A stretch of 64,000 nucleotides of DNA from Rhodeus uyekii (GCA_037043235.1 JAWRVZ010000103.1:435501-499500), one strand, 5' to 3'. Numbered from the stretch's first letter, positions 1 through 13,110 are shown. Numbers and translations are program-made. The notes: a model not told the origin generated them from the sequence alone.

Positions 1-721
1 CTCCAAACACGTTTAGTGGAATTATGACCAAAAAGTTATATTTTGGTCTCATCTGACCACATGACTTTCTCCCATGACTATTCTGGATCATCCAAATGGT
101 CATTGGCAAACTTAAGACGGGCCTGGACATGTGCTGGTTTAAGCAGAGGAACCTTCCGTGCCATGCATGAGTTCAAACCATGACGTCTTGGTGCATTACC
201 AACAGTAACCTTAGAAACGGTGGTCCCAGCTCTTTTCAGGTCATTGACCTGCTCCTCTGGGTTGATTTTTCACCTTTCTTAGGATCATTGAGACCCCACG
301 AGGTGAAATCTTGCATGGAGCCCCAGTTCGAGGGTGATTGACAGTCATGTTTAGCTTCTTCCATTTTCTAATGATTGCTCCAACAGTTTTTTCACCAAGC
401 TGCTTGGCAATTTCCCCGTAGCCCTTTCCAGCCATGTGGAGGTGTACAATTTTTTTCTCAAGTGTCTTTGGAAAGCTCTTTGGTCTTGGCCATGTTAGTA
501 GTTGGATTCTTACTGATTGTATGGGATGGACAGGTGTCTTTATGCAGCTAACGACCAAGGCAAACTAACAGTTTAGGGTTAATGAGTTTTATGGATTTTT
601 TTTATAGATTATGTCTCTCACAGTGGACATGCACCTACAATGACAATTTCAAAACCCTTCATGATTTGTGGGAGAACTTGCAAAATATCAGGGTGTTCAA
701 ATACTTATTTTCCTCACTGTA
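1..721 (-). mobile_element. Tc1-like transposon, 5' part, degenerate
   Basis: On the minus strand the right end at about 719 is a typical Tc1-like terminus (cagtgaggaaaataagtatt read inwards), followed by a TA dinucleotide. Inside it, 241-558 encodes the N-terminal HTH region of a Tc1-family transposase: KTLEKKIVHLHMAGKGYGEI, then GAIIRKWKK and a basic stretch. The frame is lost near 241 and the continuation at 1-240 contains an in-frame stop, so the gene is dead. The DDE catalytic part lies outside the window. The element is cut by the window start, so completeness cannot be judged. Confidence 0.85.
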
Positions 722-845
722 CTTATCTAATCACACATTTTAATGTTGAGTATGTGATCTTTGCGGAGAAATTAAAGTACTTCATTTTGAATCCAATTTG
801 ACACAAAACAGTGCAATGGTTTGGTCAGCTGTGCAGAAAGAGATC

Positions 846-1652
846 CTCAGCTGAGACTTGATGAGAATACTCAAAAGCTCATTTATTTACCGTTACATTT
901 TTCCAAGATGATGCAGAATCTTTTTTTATGTATATACAGAAATGTAAAGTTGTGTTTTGCGTATGTTTAAAAAAATGAATGTTCAATAAGTAAACTCCTT
1001 TCTCTCTCCCGCAAGATCTCAAATACTGATCAACAGTTGACGCTTCATGAGAGCATTAAACAGGTAATGTATTTACCTTTGGAAAATTTTGGCATAGGCC
1101 TGAGCATTTATTTCTAATATGTTGTTTAATTGACACATTTTTAAATCAAATCAGACTTAAAATACTACAATACTACAGACTTTTAGTTGTGTGGCTGACA
1201 TTCAGTGCTAATCTAATACAGTACTAGATTTTTCTTTAATAGCATTTAAAGAATTAAGAAATCTTTTACAGATATAAGAAAAATAATAAAAAGTGCAGAA
1301 GAATGTGAGAATAAAAGGAAAAAAAGGAGAAAGAAATTGATAGGCAAATTCAGTGTAGATAGCACAGATCGGCAATAGATCATATGTACTGCTGTATGAG
1401 AAACATGAGAGCCCATTACAGAACATATTAGAAATAAACGCTCATGCCAAATTTTTCCAAAGCTAAATAAATGACCTGTTAAATGCTCTCAAAAAGTGTC
1501 AGAGAGAGAGAAAGAAGCTTACTTATTGAACAGTAATTTTACTTTTCTGTAAAATACAATATATGCAGCTCATGGAGATTCTGCATCATCTTGACAAAAC
1601 GTAACAGGTAAATTAATGACCTGTTGATCATTATCATCAAGTCTCAGCTGAG
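846..1652. repeat. large inverted repeat (fold-back element)
   Basis: The arm at 846-1126 is the imperfect reverse complement of about 1422-1652. Both begin ctcagctgagacttgatga at the outer edge, share agatgatgcagaatct and ttcaataagtaa in the middle, and end near tatttctaatatgtt. I estimate 75-80% identity by eye. The roughly 295-bp loop is AT-rich with no coding signal. This architecture suggests an old non-autonomous DNA transposon or a fold-back element; no target-site duplication was identified. Confidence 0.75.
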
Positions 1653-1740
1653 GGCCAGTCTTGGTTGAAATCTTAAGGGGATAGATATTATAAATAAATA
1701 CTTTTGCATAACGGGTGTTGACTATTGTATTTAAGTATCA

Positions 1741-2215
1741 CTGAACTTCTGCCCATCCCCCACAATATGACACCAGGAGTAATTATGAGGACATTTTACA
1801 CAACCCATGACTCCATCTGACTGCTGTATTAGATTAACACTGAACTTCTGCCCATCCCCCACAATATGACACCAGGAGTAATTATGAGGACATTTTACAC
1901 AACCCATGACTCCATCTGACTGCTGTATTAGATTAACACTGAACTTCTGCCCATCCCCCACAATATGACACCAGGAGTAATTATGAGGACATTTTACACA
2001 ACCCATGACTCCATCTGACTGCTGTATAAGATTAACACTGAACTTCTGCCCATCCCCCACAATATGACACCAGGAGTAATTATGAGGACATTTTACACAA
2101 CCCATGACTCCATCTGACTGCTGTATAAGATTAACACTGAACTTCTGCCCATCCCCCACAATATGACACCAGGAGTAATTATGAGGACATCTTACACAAC
2201 CCATGACTCCATCTT
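1741..2215. repeat. 99-bp minisatellite, about 4.8 copies
   Basis: Units starting ctgaacttctgcccatcc occur at 1741, 1840, 1939, 2038 and 2137, exactly 99 bp apart. Copies are almost identical: visible differences are tatt/tata near the unit end and one change in the last unit. Because 99 is divisible by 3, the minus strand is open across the array as a 33-residue repeat containing CPHNYSWCHIV. There is no other coding support. Confidence 0.95.
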
Positions 2216-3069
2216 AATCACAATAAACAACCTTAGGTTTATTATATCTTCTGTCTAGTTTGCTCCTGCTTTTGGCATAAACCTGCTATGATAAACACGT
2301 TTCCTGAAACTACAGTTAGATCTACCTGAAAAACATGAAGGACTCTTTATTTATTTTATCTTTATTCTATTGTTTTTACTACTTCTGCTTATGTTTAAAT
2401 ATGTAATATTTTATGTATTTTTGCACTACAAAATTAAACGTATTTAAACTAGAATCCATGGCTATGTTCTACATTAAATTTTATGATTTTAACAAAACCT
2501 TAGATACTTATTATCATTACCAAGATAATCAACCTCATTTCCAAAACCTATATATCATTACCAAAACAGTTCTATAAATGTTAATTTAATTAAAAGAAAA
2601 ATTGTAGTTTACTTTTCAACACTTGTACAGACTCTACACATTATGTTCCTTCAGATTTGTCACATAATTAAAAAAATGGTCAGGTTTCATTTAAATATTC
2701 TAAAAAAATAGGTTGTAAATTGTGGAAGGTGTTGTGGTGATGCGAAAAAGCATTCAAAATAAAAATCCTGTTAATTTAAAAATAAACATTTCAGAATTTC
2801 AAATTACTGTGCATGATTCTTAATAATCCAATTTTAAAAATGTTAAAATGTATTAGCTTTTCTAACAACATTGACGTTTTCAGGCTGTTGCAGTAATGAG
2901 AATTTTTAGGACTTGTTTTGGAAATTATGTTAAAAAATGTCTTAAACTGTAAGTGAATGTTTTTAAAATAATGTGCACAAATAATTTAGACTTTGGTTCA
3001 AATGTCTGAAATAATTTTTTGTTAATTCAAGCATTTTTTAAATTTTCATGTTTGACATGTTTTCATGAG
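2216..3069. other. AT-rich intronic sequence, nothing recognised
   Basis: No coding, RNA or repeat signal recognised; presumed fstl4 intron. Confidence 0.5.
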
Positions 3070-3075
3070 AATCAC

Positions 3076-3122
<47 letters not shown>
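3076..3122. repeat. (TA)n microsatellite
   Basis: Uninterrupted alternating ta for about 45 bp, followed by a short acacacac run. Confidence 0.95.
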
Positions 3123-3123
<1 letters not shown>

Positions 3124-3138
3124 CACACACACTGTAAG

Positions 3139-3292
3139 TCAATGGCTACTGTCAAATGTTTGGATACTTATATTATTCAGAATATCATCTTTTGTGTTGA
3201 ACAGATGCAAGAGAATCATACAGGTTTGGAACAACATAACGGTGAGGAAATTTGACAATTTTCATTTTTGGGTGAACTATCCCTTTTGTTTG
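3139..3292. repeat. common cyprinid dispersed repeat end
   Basis: Contains catacaggtttggaacaac and tttttgggtgaactatccct, hallmarks of a very abundant dispersed repeat in cyprinid genomes that I believe is a non-autonomous DNA transposon. I cannot assign the family name from sequence alone. Confidence 0.55.
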
Positions 3293-3601
3293 TTTTCAGC
3301 TATTTTTATTACAATTTGTTTATGAAATGTTTTTAAAATGTTTGAGAAAAATGTATGTGTAACTTGATTTATGTAATTGTAATATTAATAACTACATTAA
3401 TAAACTTTGCACTTTGCACTTTGTTCTCTGTTATATGTTCTCATGTCTGTTAAATGCTCATATGTGCATATCAGAACACAAATAGTAGGTCCTATAAAAT
3501 ACAGTTGCATATTTACATAATCATACACAATTTTTAACAATATCATCTTTTTAAATGGTTGTGTCTGTGTGAGTATGATCCCACAGGTGACTCTAATCAT
3601 A

Positions 3602-3990
3602 TGTCCTCATAAATCAGGTGTGTCCTTATAATACACAATGTATTCAGTTGTGTATGTGTTTACCGTGTCCCTCTAATACACGTTAGTGACACTTGTGTGT
3701 ATTGTATAGCAACTGTCCTCATAATCAGGTGTGTCCTTATAACACACAATGTATTCAGTTGTGTATGTGTTTACCGTGTCCCTCTAATACACGTTAGTGA
3801 CACTTGTGTGTATTGTATAGCAACTGTCCTCATAATCAGGTGTGCCCTTATAATACACAATGTATTCAGTTGTGTATGTGTGTACCGTGTCCTCTTAATT
3901 CATTTGTGTCCCTCTAATACACGTTTGTGACACTTGTGTGTATTGTACAGCAACTGTCCTCATAATTCCAGTTAGTCCTTATAATATAGT
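3602..3990. repeat. 111-bp GT-rich minisatellite, about 3.3 copies
   Basis: Units beginning tgtcctcataa start at 3602, 3714, 3825 and 3955. The first two spacings are 112 and 111 bp; the third is about 130 because of a local insertion containing an extra ttcatttgtgtccctct segment. Each unit carries aatacacaatgtattcagtt and cctctaatacacg. Confidence 0.9.
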
Positions 3991-4236
3991 TTTGTGTCAT
4001 GGGCGGAGCTTGTGCGTCTAATTATCAGAGTCCTCGTTAGTAGGTAAATTGTCAGGTTGTCATATTATAGGTTGTGTTGTGTGTATAGCAATTCTGAAGT
4101 GAGATCTGTGATGTGGGGCTCAAAAGAAAATTTTTGATAGTTGTCTCATCTCTGTAGAGCAAGCGGAAAGGGGTGTCCCCGTAAACCACCAACAGACTGG
4201 TTTGGGGCTCAGTGTCCTTGTAAACCACAAAAACCC

Positions 4237-6657
<2,421 letters not shown>

Positions 6658-6664
6658 TCTTAGA

Positions 6665-6925
6665 AAGTTTCAGAGTTACTACACTACATTACTTTACACT
6701 GCCAGAACTGCACTACCTCACTTTACACTACCAGAATTGCACAACCTCACTTTTTACTTTATTACCTTACTCTTTTGCTCTTTTTATATCTTTGCTCTTT
6801 TTATTATTATATATTTATCTTATTTTTATTTTTCATTTTTACTTGTGACATTTATTGTGGACGGCAAAATAAGAATTTCATTGTACAGGGAAACATGCTT
6901 TCTGTCTGTACACATGAATCTTGAA
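6665..6925 (+). mobile_element. 3' end of a LINE-type retrotransposon (family uncertain)
   Basis: The segment has the typical 3' tail of a fish LINE: gacggcaaaataagaatttc, attgtacaggg, then a short tandem tail of ttgaatctt units. A candidate 7-bp target duplication, tcttaga, occurs at 6658-6664 and 6926-6932, but the second copy overlaps the tail repeat, so this is weak. No reverse transcriptase sequence is present. Confidence 0.5.
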
Positions 6926-7410
6926 TCTTAGAGCTCAGAAGGTCACCAAAGTGTTGTTAGGCCTAATTGTAGTGTCTAAATTTAGTAGTAGTCTTTAATT
7001 TCTAATAAACCTTTGCAATCACAGTCCTGTGTCTTCGCCTCTGTGCCGTGACACACACTCAGTTACTCCACGTAACATTATATATCTTTACAGTACAGTT
7101 CCCTTTCAGGGAACTCGAGCTGAGTCAAAGCGCTAGGGGAAATAGCCTTGCTTCGGTCTGTACACATGAATCTTGAATCTTAGAGCTCAGAAGGTCACCA
7201 AAGTGTTGTTAGGCCTAATTGTAGTGTCTAAATTTAGTAGTAGTCTTTAATTTCTAATAAACCTTTGCAATCACAGTCCTGTGTCTTCGCCTCTGTGCCG
7301 TGACACACACTCAGTTACTCCACGTAACATTATATATCTTTACAGTACAGTTCCCTTTCAGGGAACTCGAGCTGAGTCAAAGCGCTAGGGGAAATAGCCT
7401 TGCTTCGGTC
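6904..7410. repeat. 252-bp tandem duplication across the DIRS left boundary
   Basis: 6904-7158 and 7156-7410 appear identical (offset 252). Each copy holds about 190 bp of LTR-like flank plus the first 60 bp of the DIRS left terminal repeat. The sequences diverge exactly after cttcggtc, copy 1 returning to tgtacac and copy 2 continuing into the element, so the duplication happened after the DIRS insertion. Confidence 0.95.
6929..7095 (+). repeat. LTR-like segment hosting the DIRS insertion
   Basis: Contains a polyadenylation-type ctaataaacc, then tgcaatcacagtcctgtgtc and gtgacacacac, as in the R-U5 end of an LTR. A second copy at 7181-7347 is part of the 252-bp duplication. Assignment to an LTR family was not possible. 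Confidence 0.35.
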
Positions 7411-7505
7411 ACGTGAAGATCTGTGCAACCAATGAGAGACGAACGCGTGTGAATGCGTCACTGCCGGCACGTGCCGGTGACGTCATGAGGAAGAGCATAA
7501 AAGCG
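7376..7505 (+). repeat. DIRS left inverted terminal repeat with core promoter
   Basis: This 130-bp stretch is the reverse complement of 11614-11743 with a single mismatch (a at 7453). Its inner edge contains a TATA-like gcataaaagcg about 100 bp upstream of the gag-like start, so it probably carries the promoter. The outer part, 7350-7375, pairs more loosely with 11744-11770. Confidence 0.95.
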
Positions 7506-7601
7506 TGTCTGAAACCCGGACACGTCAGCTTTGAATGCCTTCAGCGTGCTGTGTCTGTGTGAGAGTGATTTTTGAGTTTGAGTTAGCTAAAAATCAGCAG
7601 A

Positions 7602-8977
7602 ATGAGTGTGGAAAATGTGGCGAATGAACAGAGGTTCACACCGTGTGTTTTTCCTTGCCCTCGTTTTATAACAGGCAAGGATACACATGTTATGTGTGTA
7701 ATCTGTTTGGGAGTGGAGCATGCACGGTTGGCACTTGAGAATGCCGGCTGTAAAGACTGCGAGAGGTTTTCGTTGCATGATCTCCGCTCCCGCCTGGCGG
7801 TCTGTAACGAGGCCGCCCAGGCTAGTGTTCCCCGCGGTTCGGGACCTGCAGCAGCCGAGGCTTTGCGGCGCTCTCAGACCTGGGGATCACAAATGGATCT
7901 CGCTGAGGTAGCTGGGGTGGGTCCTTCCTTACCTCAGCCCTCACGAGATCAAGCGGGTCCCAGTCACGAGCACTCCCCGAGAGATGCCCGTGCTGTGACT
8001 CCAACGCTAGCTCTATCAAGTTCAGAAAGTGAGATGGATTTAGCTAGTGTTGACCCGGTCGAGGAGGATTCGCCACTCTCCTCGCCGGCGTTTGAGGAGC
8101 TAGTTGAGGTTGTTGATTGGCCAGCAGAGACCAGAAGTGCTCGTCCAAAAAAGAGTATGTTGGACGAGCGTTATCTGCCGACTCGCGTCATTCCCCTGCG
8201 CCGAGCAATGCCTTTTGTACCTGATTTACATGCCGAGGTATCTAGATCTTGGGGAAGGCCAGCCTCTGAGAAAGTTCATACACGTAATAGTACGATGTAT
8301 ACTAATCTAGTAGGGGCTCAAGATCACTGTTATGGGGGGATGAAGAAAGTGGATGAGGCACTTGCGAGTTACCTCGTTCCCCAGTCTGCATCCTCCATTA
8401 AAGCTCCGGCGCTCCCCTCCAAGCCGATGCGCGTCACATCGTCTTTGGTGGGGAAAGCATACTCAGCATCGAGTCAGGCCGCAGCGTGTCTGCACACCAC
8501 GTCACTGCGTGGGCAGACCTCAACGAGGGCGGCGGTATCGGTCCGGAGGCAGTGGCAGATCTGCGCCGGACCGTAGATCTGTCTCTTCGGGCCACTAGGG
8601 AGACGGCCTACTCTGTCGGGCGCTCCATGGCAGCTCTGGTGGCTACGGAGAGACATCTTTGGCTCAATTTGTCGGCTATGAAGGATAGGGACAAATTTGT
8701 TTTGCTGAACGCTCCTCTGTCCCCTTCGGGCTTGTTCGGCGATGCCGTAAAAAGCGTCGTCGACAAGTTTCAGGAGGCTGCACGGCAGCAGGCGGCGTTC
8801 AGTAAATTTCTTTCCCGCCGCCCTCCACGTGAGACTGCCAGTCAAGCGCGGCCTCAAAGCTCCTCATATAGGGAGATATATACGCTCAGAAACAGAGTGT
8901 CGCGACCCGTCTCCCTCCGGTTGTCCCCGGGAAGGCGGGCCGACAAGTTCAAGCCGCTGGTAGTAAAGGCGATTTGA
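7602..8977 (+). pseudogene. DIRS gag-like gene, frameshifted
   Basis: The first frame starts MSVENVANEQRFTPC at 7602 and has a Cys/His-rich head (CVFPC, CVICLGVEHA, CKDC), possibly zinc-binding, followed by a Ser/Glu-rich middle. Around 8490-8520 the sense switches to another frame, which continues with TERHLWLNLSAMKDRDKFVL and SPSGLFGDAVKSVVDKFQEA, the conserved C-terminal block of fish DIRS gag-like proteins, and stops at 8975-8977. The same block recurs in the older copy at 44.5 kb, which supports the family assignment. Role inferred: nucleic-acid-binding structural protein. Confidence 0.8.
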
Positions 8978-9076
8978 GGGTTGTCCTGAACGCCAAGAAG
9001 GCTAAGACTAAGCGGCCCTGACGCCAAGCCGCAACAAAGTGGTGTATCCCTGGAGCAGCTCCACAGTTAGCCCGCC

Positions 9077-10643
9077 ATGGGAAAACCACCCCCTCCAAGG
9101 AGGGTCCTAGAGCAATCCATCCGGGTTTCCGGAATCAGTCCCCGCTCAGTGGTGGATATGTTCTTAGCACCAGAGGCCAGCCCAGGGAGGCTGGTTCCCC
9201 TAATAGAATTCCGGGACGCGTGGTTACGGCTACCCGGTATCTCTCAGTGGGTCCTGCGCACGGTGACCTTAGGGTACGCCATTCAGTTCGGGGTTTCACC
9301 ACCTCAATTTTTCGGGGGTCCTACAGTCAGTGGTAGGCCCTCAGCAGGCTCTGGTCATGGAGCAAGAAGTAGAAACTTTGCTGGCGAAAGGGGCCATCGA
9401 GCATGTACCCCTCGCAGAAAGCAAGTCCGGGTTCTACAGCCGGTACTTCATAGTTCCAAAGAAGGATGGAGGGTTGCGGCCTATTCTGGATTTACGTCTC
9501 TTGAATCGTGCGGTCAAGCGTCTAAAGTTCAAAATGCTAGCGCTCAAACAGATCGTAGTGCAGGTCAGATCCGAGGATTGGTTTGTCACAGTCGACCTCA
9601 AGGACGCATACTTCCATGTCTCCATCCTTCCGCAACACAGGAAGTTCCTGAGGTTCGCCTTTGGGGGTTACGGGGCATCCGTGTTTTAAATTATATCGAC
9701 GACTGGCTTATTCTGGCACAGTCACCGCAGTTAGCGGAGCAACATCGAGATGTAGTGCTCGCACATATGAAGGAGCTGGGGTTGAGGCTGAACGTCAAGA
9801 AGAGTGTTCTTTCTCCTGCTCAGAGAACCACTTTCTTGGGAGACATCTGGGACTCAGTCGCGATGTCGGCTCGGCTTTCCCCCGAGCGCATGCAAGTTAT
9901 TTGTTCAGCCGTCGAGAGCATCAAGTTAGGCCAGCCACTCACGGTGAAACACTTTCAGAGGGTGTTAGGGCTCATGGCAGCTGCATCCAGTATCATCCCA
10001 CTGGGCCTTCTGCACATGAGACCCCTGCAGTGGTGGCTAAAGACCAAGGGGTTTTCCCCGAAGGGGAATCCGCTACGCACAATCAAGGTCACAGGGCGAT
10101 GCCTACGCACCCTGAGAATGTGGAAGAACTCTTGGTTCCCGTCTCAAGGCCCAATGCTCGGGGCTCCAGAATGTGGGAGCAGACGCCCTATCGAGACAGG
10201 GGGCAAGACCAGGGGAATGGCGACTCCACCCTGATGTGGTGGAGCAGATTTGGGAAAGATACGGCAAGGCACAGGTCGACCTGTTTGCCTCAGTAGAGAA
10301 CACCCACTGCCCTCTGTGGTTCTCACTAACACATCCAGCGCCTCTGGGGCGGGATGCCATGGTGCAGGCGTGGCCGAGGTTACGCCTGTATGCCTTTCCC
10401 CCGATCGCTCTGCTCCCGGGAGTTCTGGCCAAGATTCGCCGGGACAAGGTCCATCTCACGCTAGTGGCCCCCCACTGGCCGTCCAGAATTTGGTTCGCGT
10501 ACCTTGTGTTCCTCCTAGACGGAGTCCCTTGGGAGATTCCGGTCAGGAGGGACCTTCTGTCTCAGGCGGAGGGTTGCATTCTTCATCTGCAACCAGAGCT
10601 AATGAAGCTGTGGGTCTGGCCCCTGAAGGGGTCCAGCTCATAG
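9077..10643 (+). pseudogene. DIRS reverse transcriptase/RNase H, two deletions and frameshifts
   Basis: RT signals are clear: SRYFIVPKKDGGLRPILDLR, VDLKDAYFHVSI and the catalytic YIDD at 9692-9703. The N-terminal block (9077 to ~9310) and the next block (~9320-9665) are in different frames. At about 9663-9668 the sequence jumps from FAFGG straight to the segment before YIDD, so roughly 30 codons of the RT palm (the pre-YIDD block) are missing. Near 10155-10164 most of RNase H is missing: sequence passes from the RT thumb/connection directly to VGADALSRQG, the RNase H C-terminus, in yet another frame. The tail runs to 10643 and overlaps the start of the recombinase region. Enzymatically dead. 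Confidence 0.9.
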
Positions 10644-11713
10644 AATCCGGTCTCTCAGCCGAGGTTGTTGAGACCATCCTTCAGTCCAGAGCTCCCTCCA
10701 TGAGGAAACTCTACGCTTTAAAGTGGAAACTTTTCACGGCCTGGTGTAGTGAAAGGCAGGTGAACCCAGTAACCTGTCAAGTCGGCAAAGTACTGGAGTT
10801 CCTGCAAGAAAGATTTGCGGCAGGGTTGTCCCCCTCCACCTTAAAGGTTTATGTGGCTGCCATAGCAGCTTGCCATGTACCTCTGGGTGGGGTATCCTTG
10901 GGCAGGGACCCCCTAGTCACTCGTTTCCTCCGTGGCACATTGAGGCTGAGACCTGCCGCACAGACCCGGGTGCCGGCTTGGGACTTGTCTGTGGTACTCT
11001 AAGGCCTGTCCCAGGCACCCTTCGAACCTCTAGAGGAAATCTCTATTAAGTACCTCTCTCTTAAGACCCTTCTTTTGCTGGCAATCACCTCGCTTAAGAG
11101 GGTCGGGGATCTTCAGGCCCTCTCCGTGGCCCCTTCATGTCTTGAGTTTGCGCCCGGGATGGCAAAGGCATTTCTCCACCCGAGGCCAGGCTATATCCCC
11201 AAGGTTCCCACTAATGTGGCTCGGTCTATAACGCTGCAGGCCTTCTGCCCTCCCCCATTTGATGATCATGAGCAGGAGCACAAGAACAAGGTCTGTCCAG
11301 TGCGAGCACTGGACGCTTAAGTTTCCAAGACTGCCACTTGGCGTAAGTCGGACCAACTGTTCGTTTGCTTTGGGGCCCGTGAGGGGGCTCCAGCTTCTAA
11401 GCAAACCCTCAGTAGGTGGATAGTCGAGGCTATTTGCTTAGCTTACGAGTCGGCCGGACATGCTTCTCCTTTGAGGGTCCGAGCCCACTCCACTAGGAGC
11501 ATGGCGGCATCCAAGGCTCTCCTCTCCGGAGTCTCCTTGTCTGATGTTTGTGCTGCGGCTGGCTGGTCTTCGCCGCACACTTTTATGAGGTTCTACCATT
11601 TGGACCTCGATGCCGCTTTTATGCTCTTCCTCATGACGTCACCGGCACGTGCCGGCAGTGACGCAGTCACACGCGTTCGTCTCTCATTGGTTGCACAGAT
11701 CTTCACGTGACCG
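10629..11713 (+). pseudogene. DIRS tyrosine recombinase with two in-frame stops
   Basis: One frame covers the whole enzyme: an N-terminal SAM-like core-binding region (SRAPSMRKLYALKWKLFTAW, then LSPSTLKVYVAAI) and a catalytic domain with Arg in LKRVGDL (11099-11101), HSTR (His 11486, Arg 11495) and Tyr in RFYHLDL (11594-11596). Two TAA stops interrupt it at 11000-11002 and 11318-11320, and no frameshift is seen, so only point changes separate it from an open frame. The C-terminus is encoded within the right terminal repeat. Function in the family: integration of a circular DNA intermediate without target duplication. Confidence 0.92.
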
Positions 11714-11743
11714 AAGCAAGGCTATTTCCCCTAGCGCTTTGAC
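11614..11743 (-). repeat. DIRS right inverted terminal repeat
   Basis: Reverse complement of 7376-7505 with one difference. The recombinase reading frame runs into this repeat and stops at 11708-11710, so its last ~32 codons are terminal-repeat sequence. The element continues to about 11797. Confidence 0.95.
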
Positions 11744-11797
11744 GCAGCGTCTCGTTCCCCTCAGGGAACCAGGGTTACATTCGTAACCCGAGACGTT

Positions 11798-13110
11798 ATT
11801 TCTCTATCATTTTCTCTGTCATTGTTGTCTGTCTTGCTTATTTTGTCATGTCTACTTCCTGAGATTTTTATTTATTTGAAAAAAAGTTGATTATGCATTT
11901 GTAAATGCTTATGATTTTTACATCTAATGGTTGAACATTTACATTACATTTGATTTCTACCAAATAGCACTAATATTCCTCCTTTTGTTGAATGTTAAAT
12001 GTCATTGATCGATTTTTGACTTAAATACTGCTTTTTATACTACAGAAAGTCATGTGCTTGTTATGCCTTGGTGCTTTAACTTATTTTAAGAGATGAGCGA
12101 TATCTTCCAAATTTTGATTTAGCTAAATTGTATTTAGGGCTTGTGTATGATTTCAGGCTTTGCTTTATCTTTTTATCCATTTCCCCAGTATTGAAGTCAA
12201 ATATAAATGTCAGGAAACCCAATTCCTGACCATTTAAAAGACATTAAATGTCAATGGACCACTGCATTATTTAATTTAAGCAGGTTCGAGATTCTTTTAC
12301 TCCCGTTGTTTTCACCTAACAGAGTTTCATAACAGCTCAAAGTTACCTTTCTTCGTGTTCTGCCAAAATGAAGAAGACTTGGTTGTGTCTTTTTATTTGC
12401 CATTGTCTCTCAGAGGACTGTGTGGTGCTGACTGTGTTTTTTCTTGTTTTAAATGCTTTGATATTGATTGCTGTTGCTTGTAGCTCCTGGAGGTCTTGGA
12501 TAGGCTGAAATCACTCACGTGGTGTATGACATGAATGTCTGTATGTGTGGTGAGTGAGGAAGAGACGGATTTCAACCAGCGACTGGTTAAAGTCTTTTTT
12601 TAATTTAAAATCATATTAAATTGCTAACACAGGAGTCCATAAGCGGAATTGACATTTTAATTAACTTTTGAAAGAAGTCTAAGTTTAAGTTTAAGCCTAA
12701 GTTTAAAGTCGGAATTTTGAAAGAATACAGAATATCCTGAACAAAACATGTGTAGAAGCAAAATGAAATGATCTCATATGTAAGCGGATACAAATGATAC
12801 AAATACAATTATAGATACAAATTAAACAGCTAATAAATAAAAATTGTCTGATACCCATGATGCTATAGGACTGTCAAGCTTTGGGGGTGTTGATGGACTT
12901 GATCAACATCCCCGATGATGTTTTGATCGCCGTTCTGAATCTGATCTTTGACAAACAATGTTTTTCTCAGCTTTTGCTTAAAATGTTAATTTCAAAAATG
13001 AATTTTGTGTTGATGAAGTATGCATGAAGTTAGAATAAAATGTTTTTTTTTGTTTGTTTGTTTAAAAGCTGAGGCTCTGTTCTTTCTTTTTATTTATTCA
13101 AAAGAAATAC
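11798..13110. other. AT-rich intronic sequence
   Basis: No gene, RNA or clear repeat recognised. Confidence 0.5.

Larger units (their letters stand above)
7349..11797 (+). mobile_element. DIRS-like tyrosine-recombinase retrotransposon, defective
   Basis: A 4.45-kb element bounded by inverted terminal repeats, with three gene regions in the usual DIRS order: gag-like, reverse transcriptase/RNase H, and tyrosine recombinase. It lacks LTR-type direct repeats and a DDE integrase. The recombinase catalytic R, HxxR and Y are visible. All three genes are broken by frameshifts, internal deletions or stops. The right end extends about 50 bp further than the well-paired part and includes the palindrome ggttacattcgtaacc. 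Two older relatives lie at 31985-33705 and 44195-45520. Confidence 0.95.

Noticed and set aside
241..558. Intact Tc1-family transposase
   Set aside because: Only the HTH part is open; a frameshift and a stop follow.
1731..2204. 157-codon minus-strand frame with 33-residue repeats
   Set aside because: Follows from a 99-bp minisatellite whose unit is a multiple of three; no other gene signal. Reported as a repeat only.
1741..2215. Direct repeats resembling a CRISPR array
   Set aside because: Units are contiguous and nearly identical without unique spacers, and the genome is a vertebrate.
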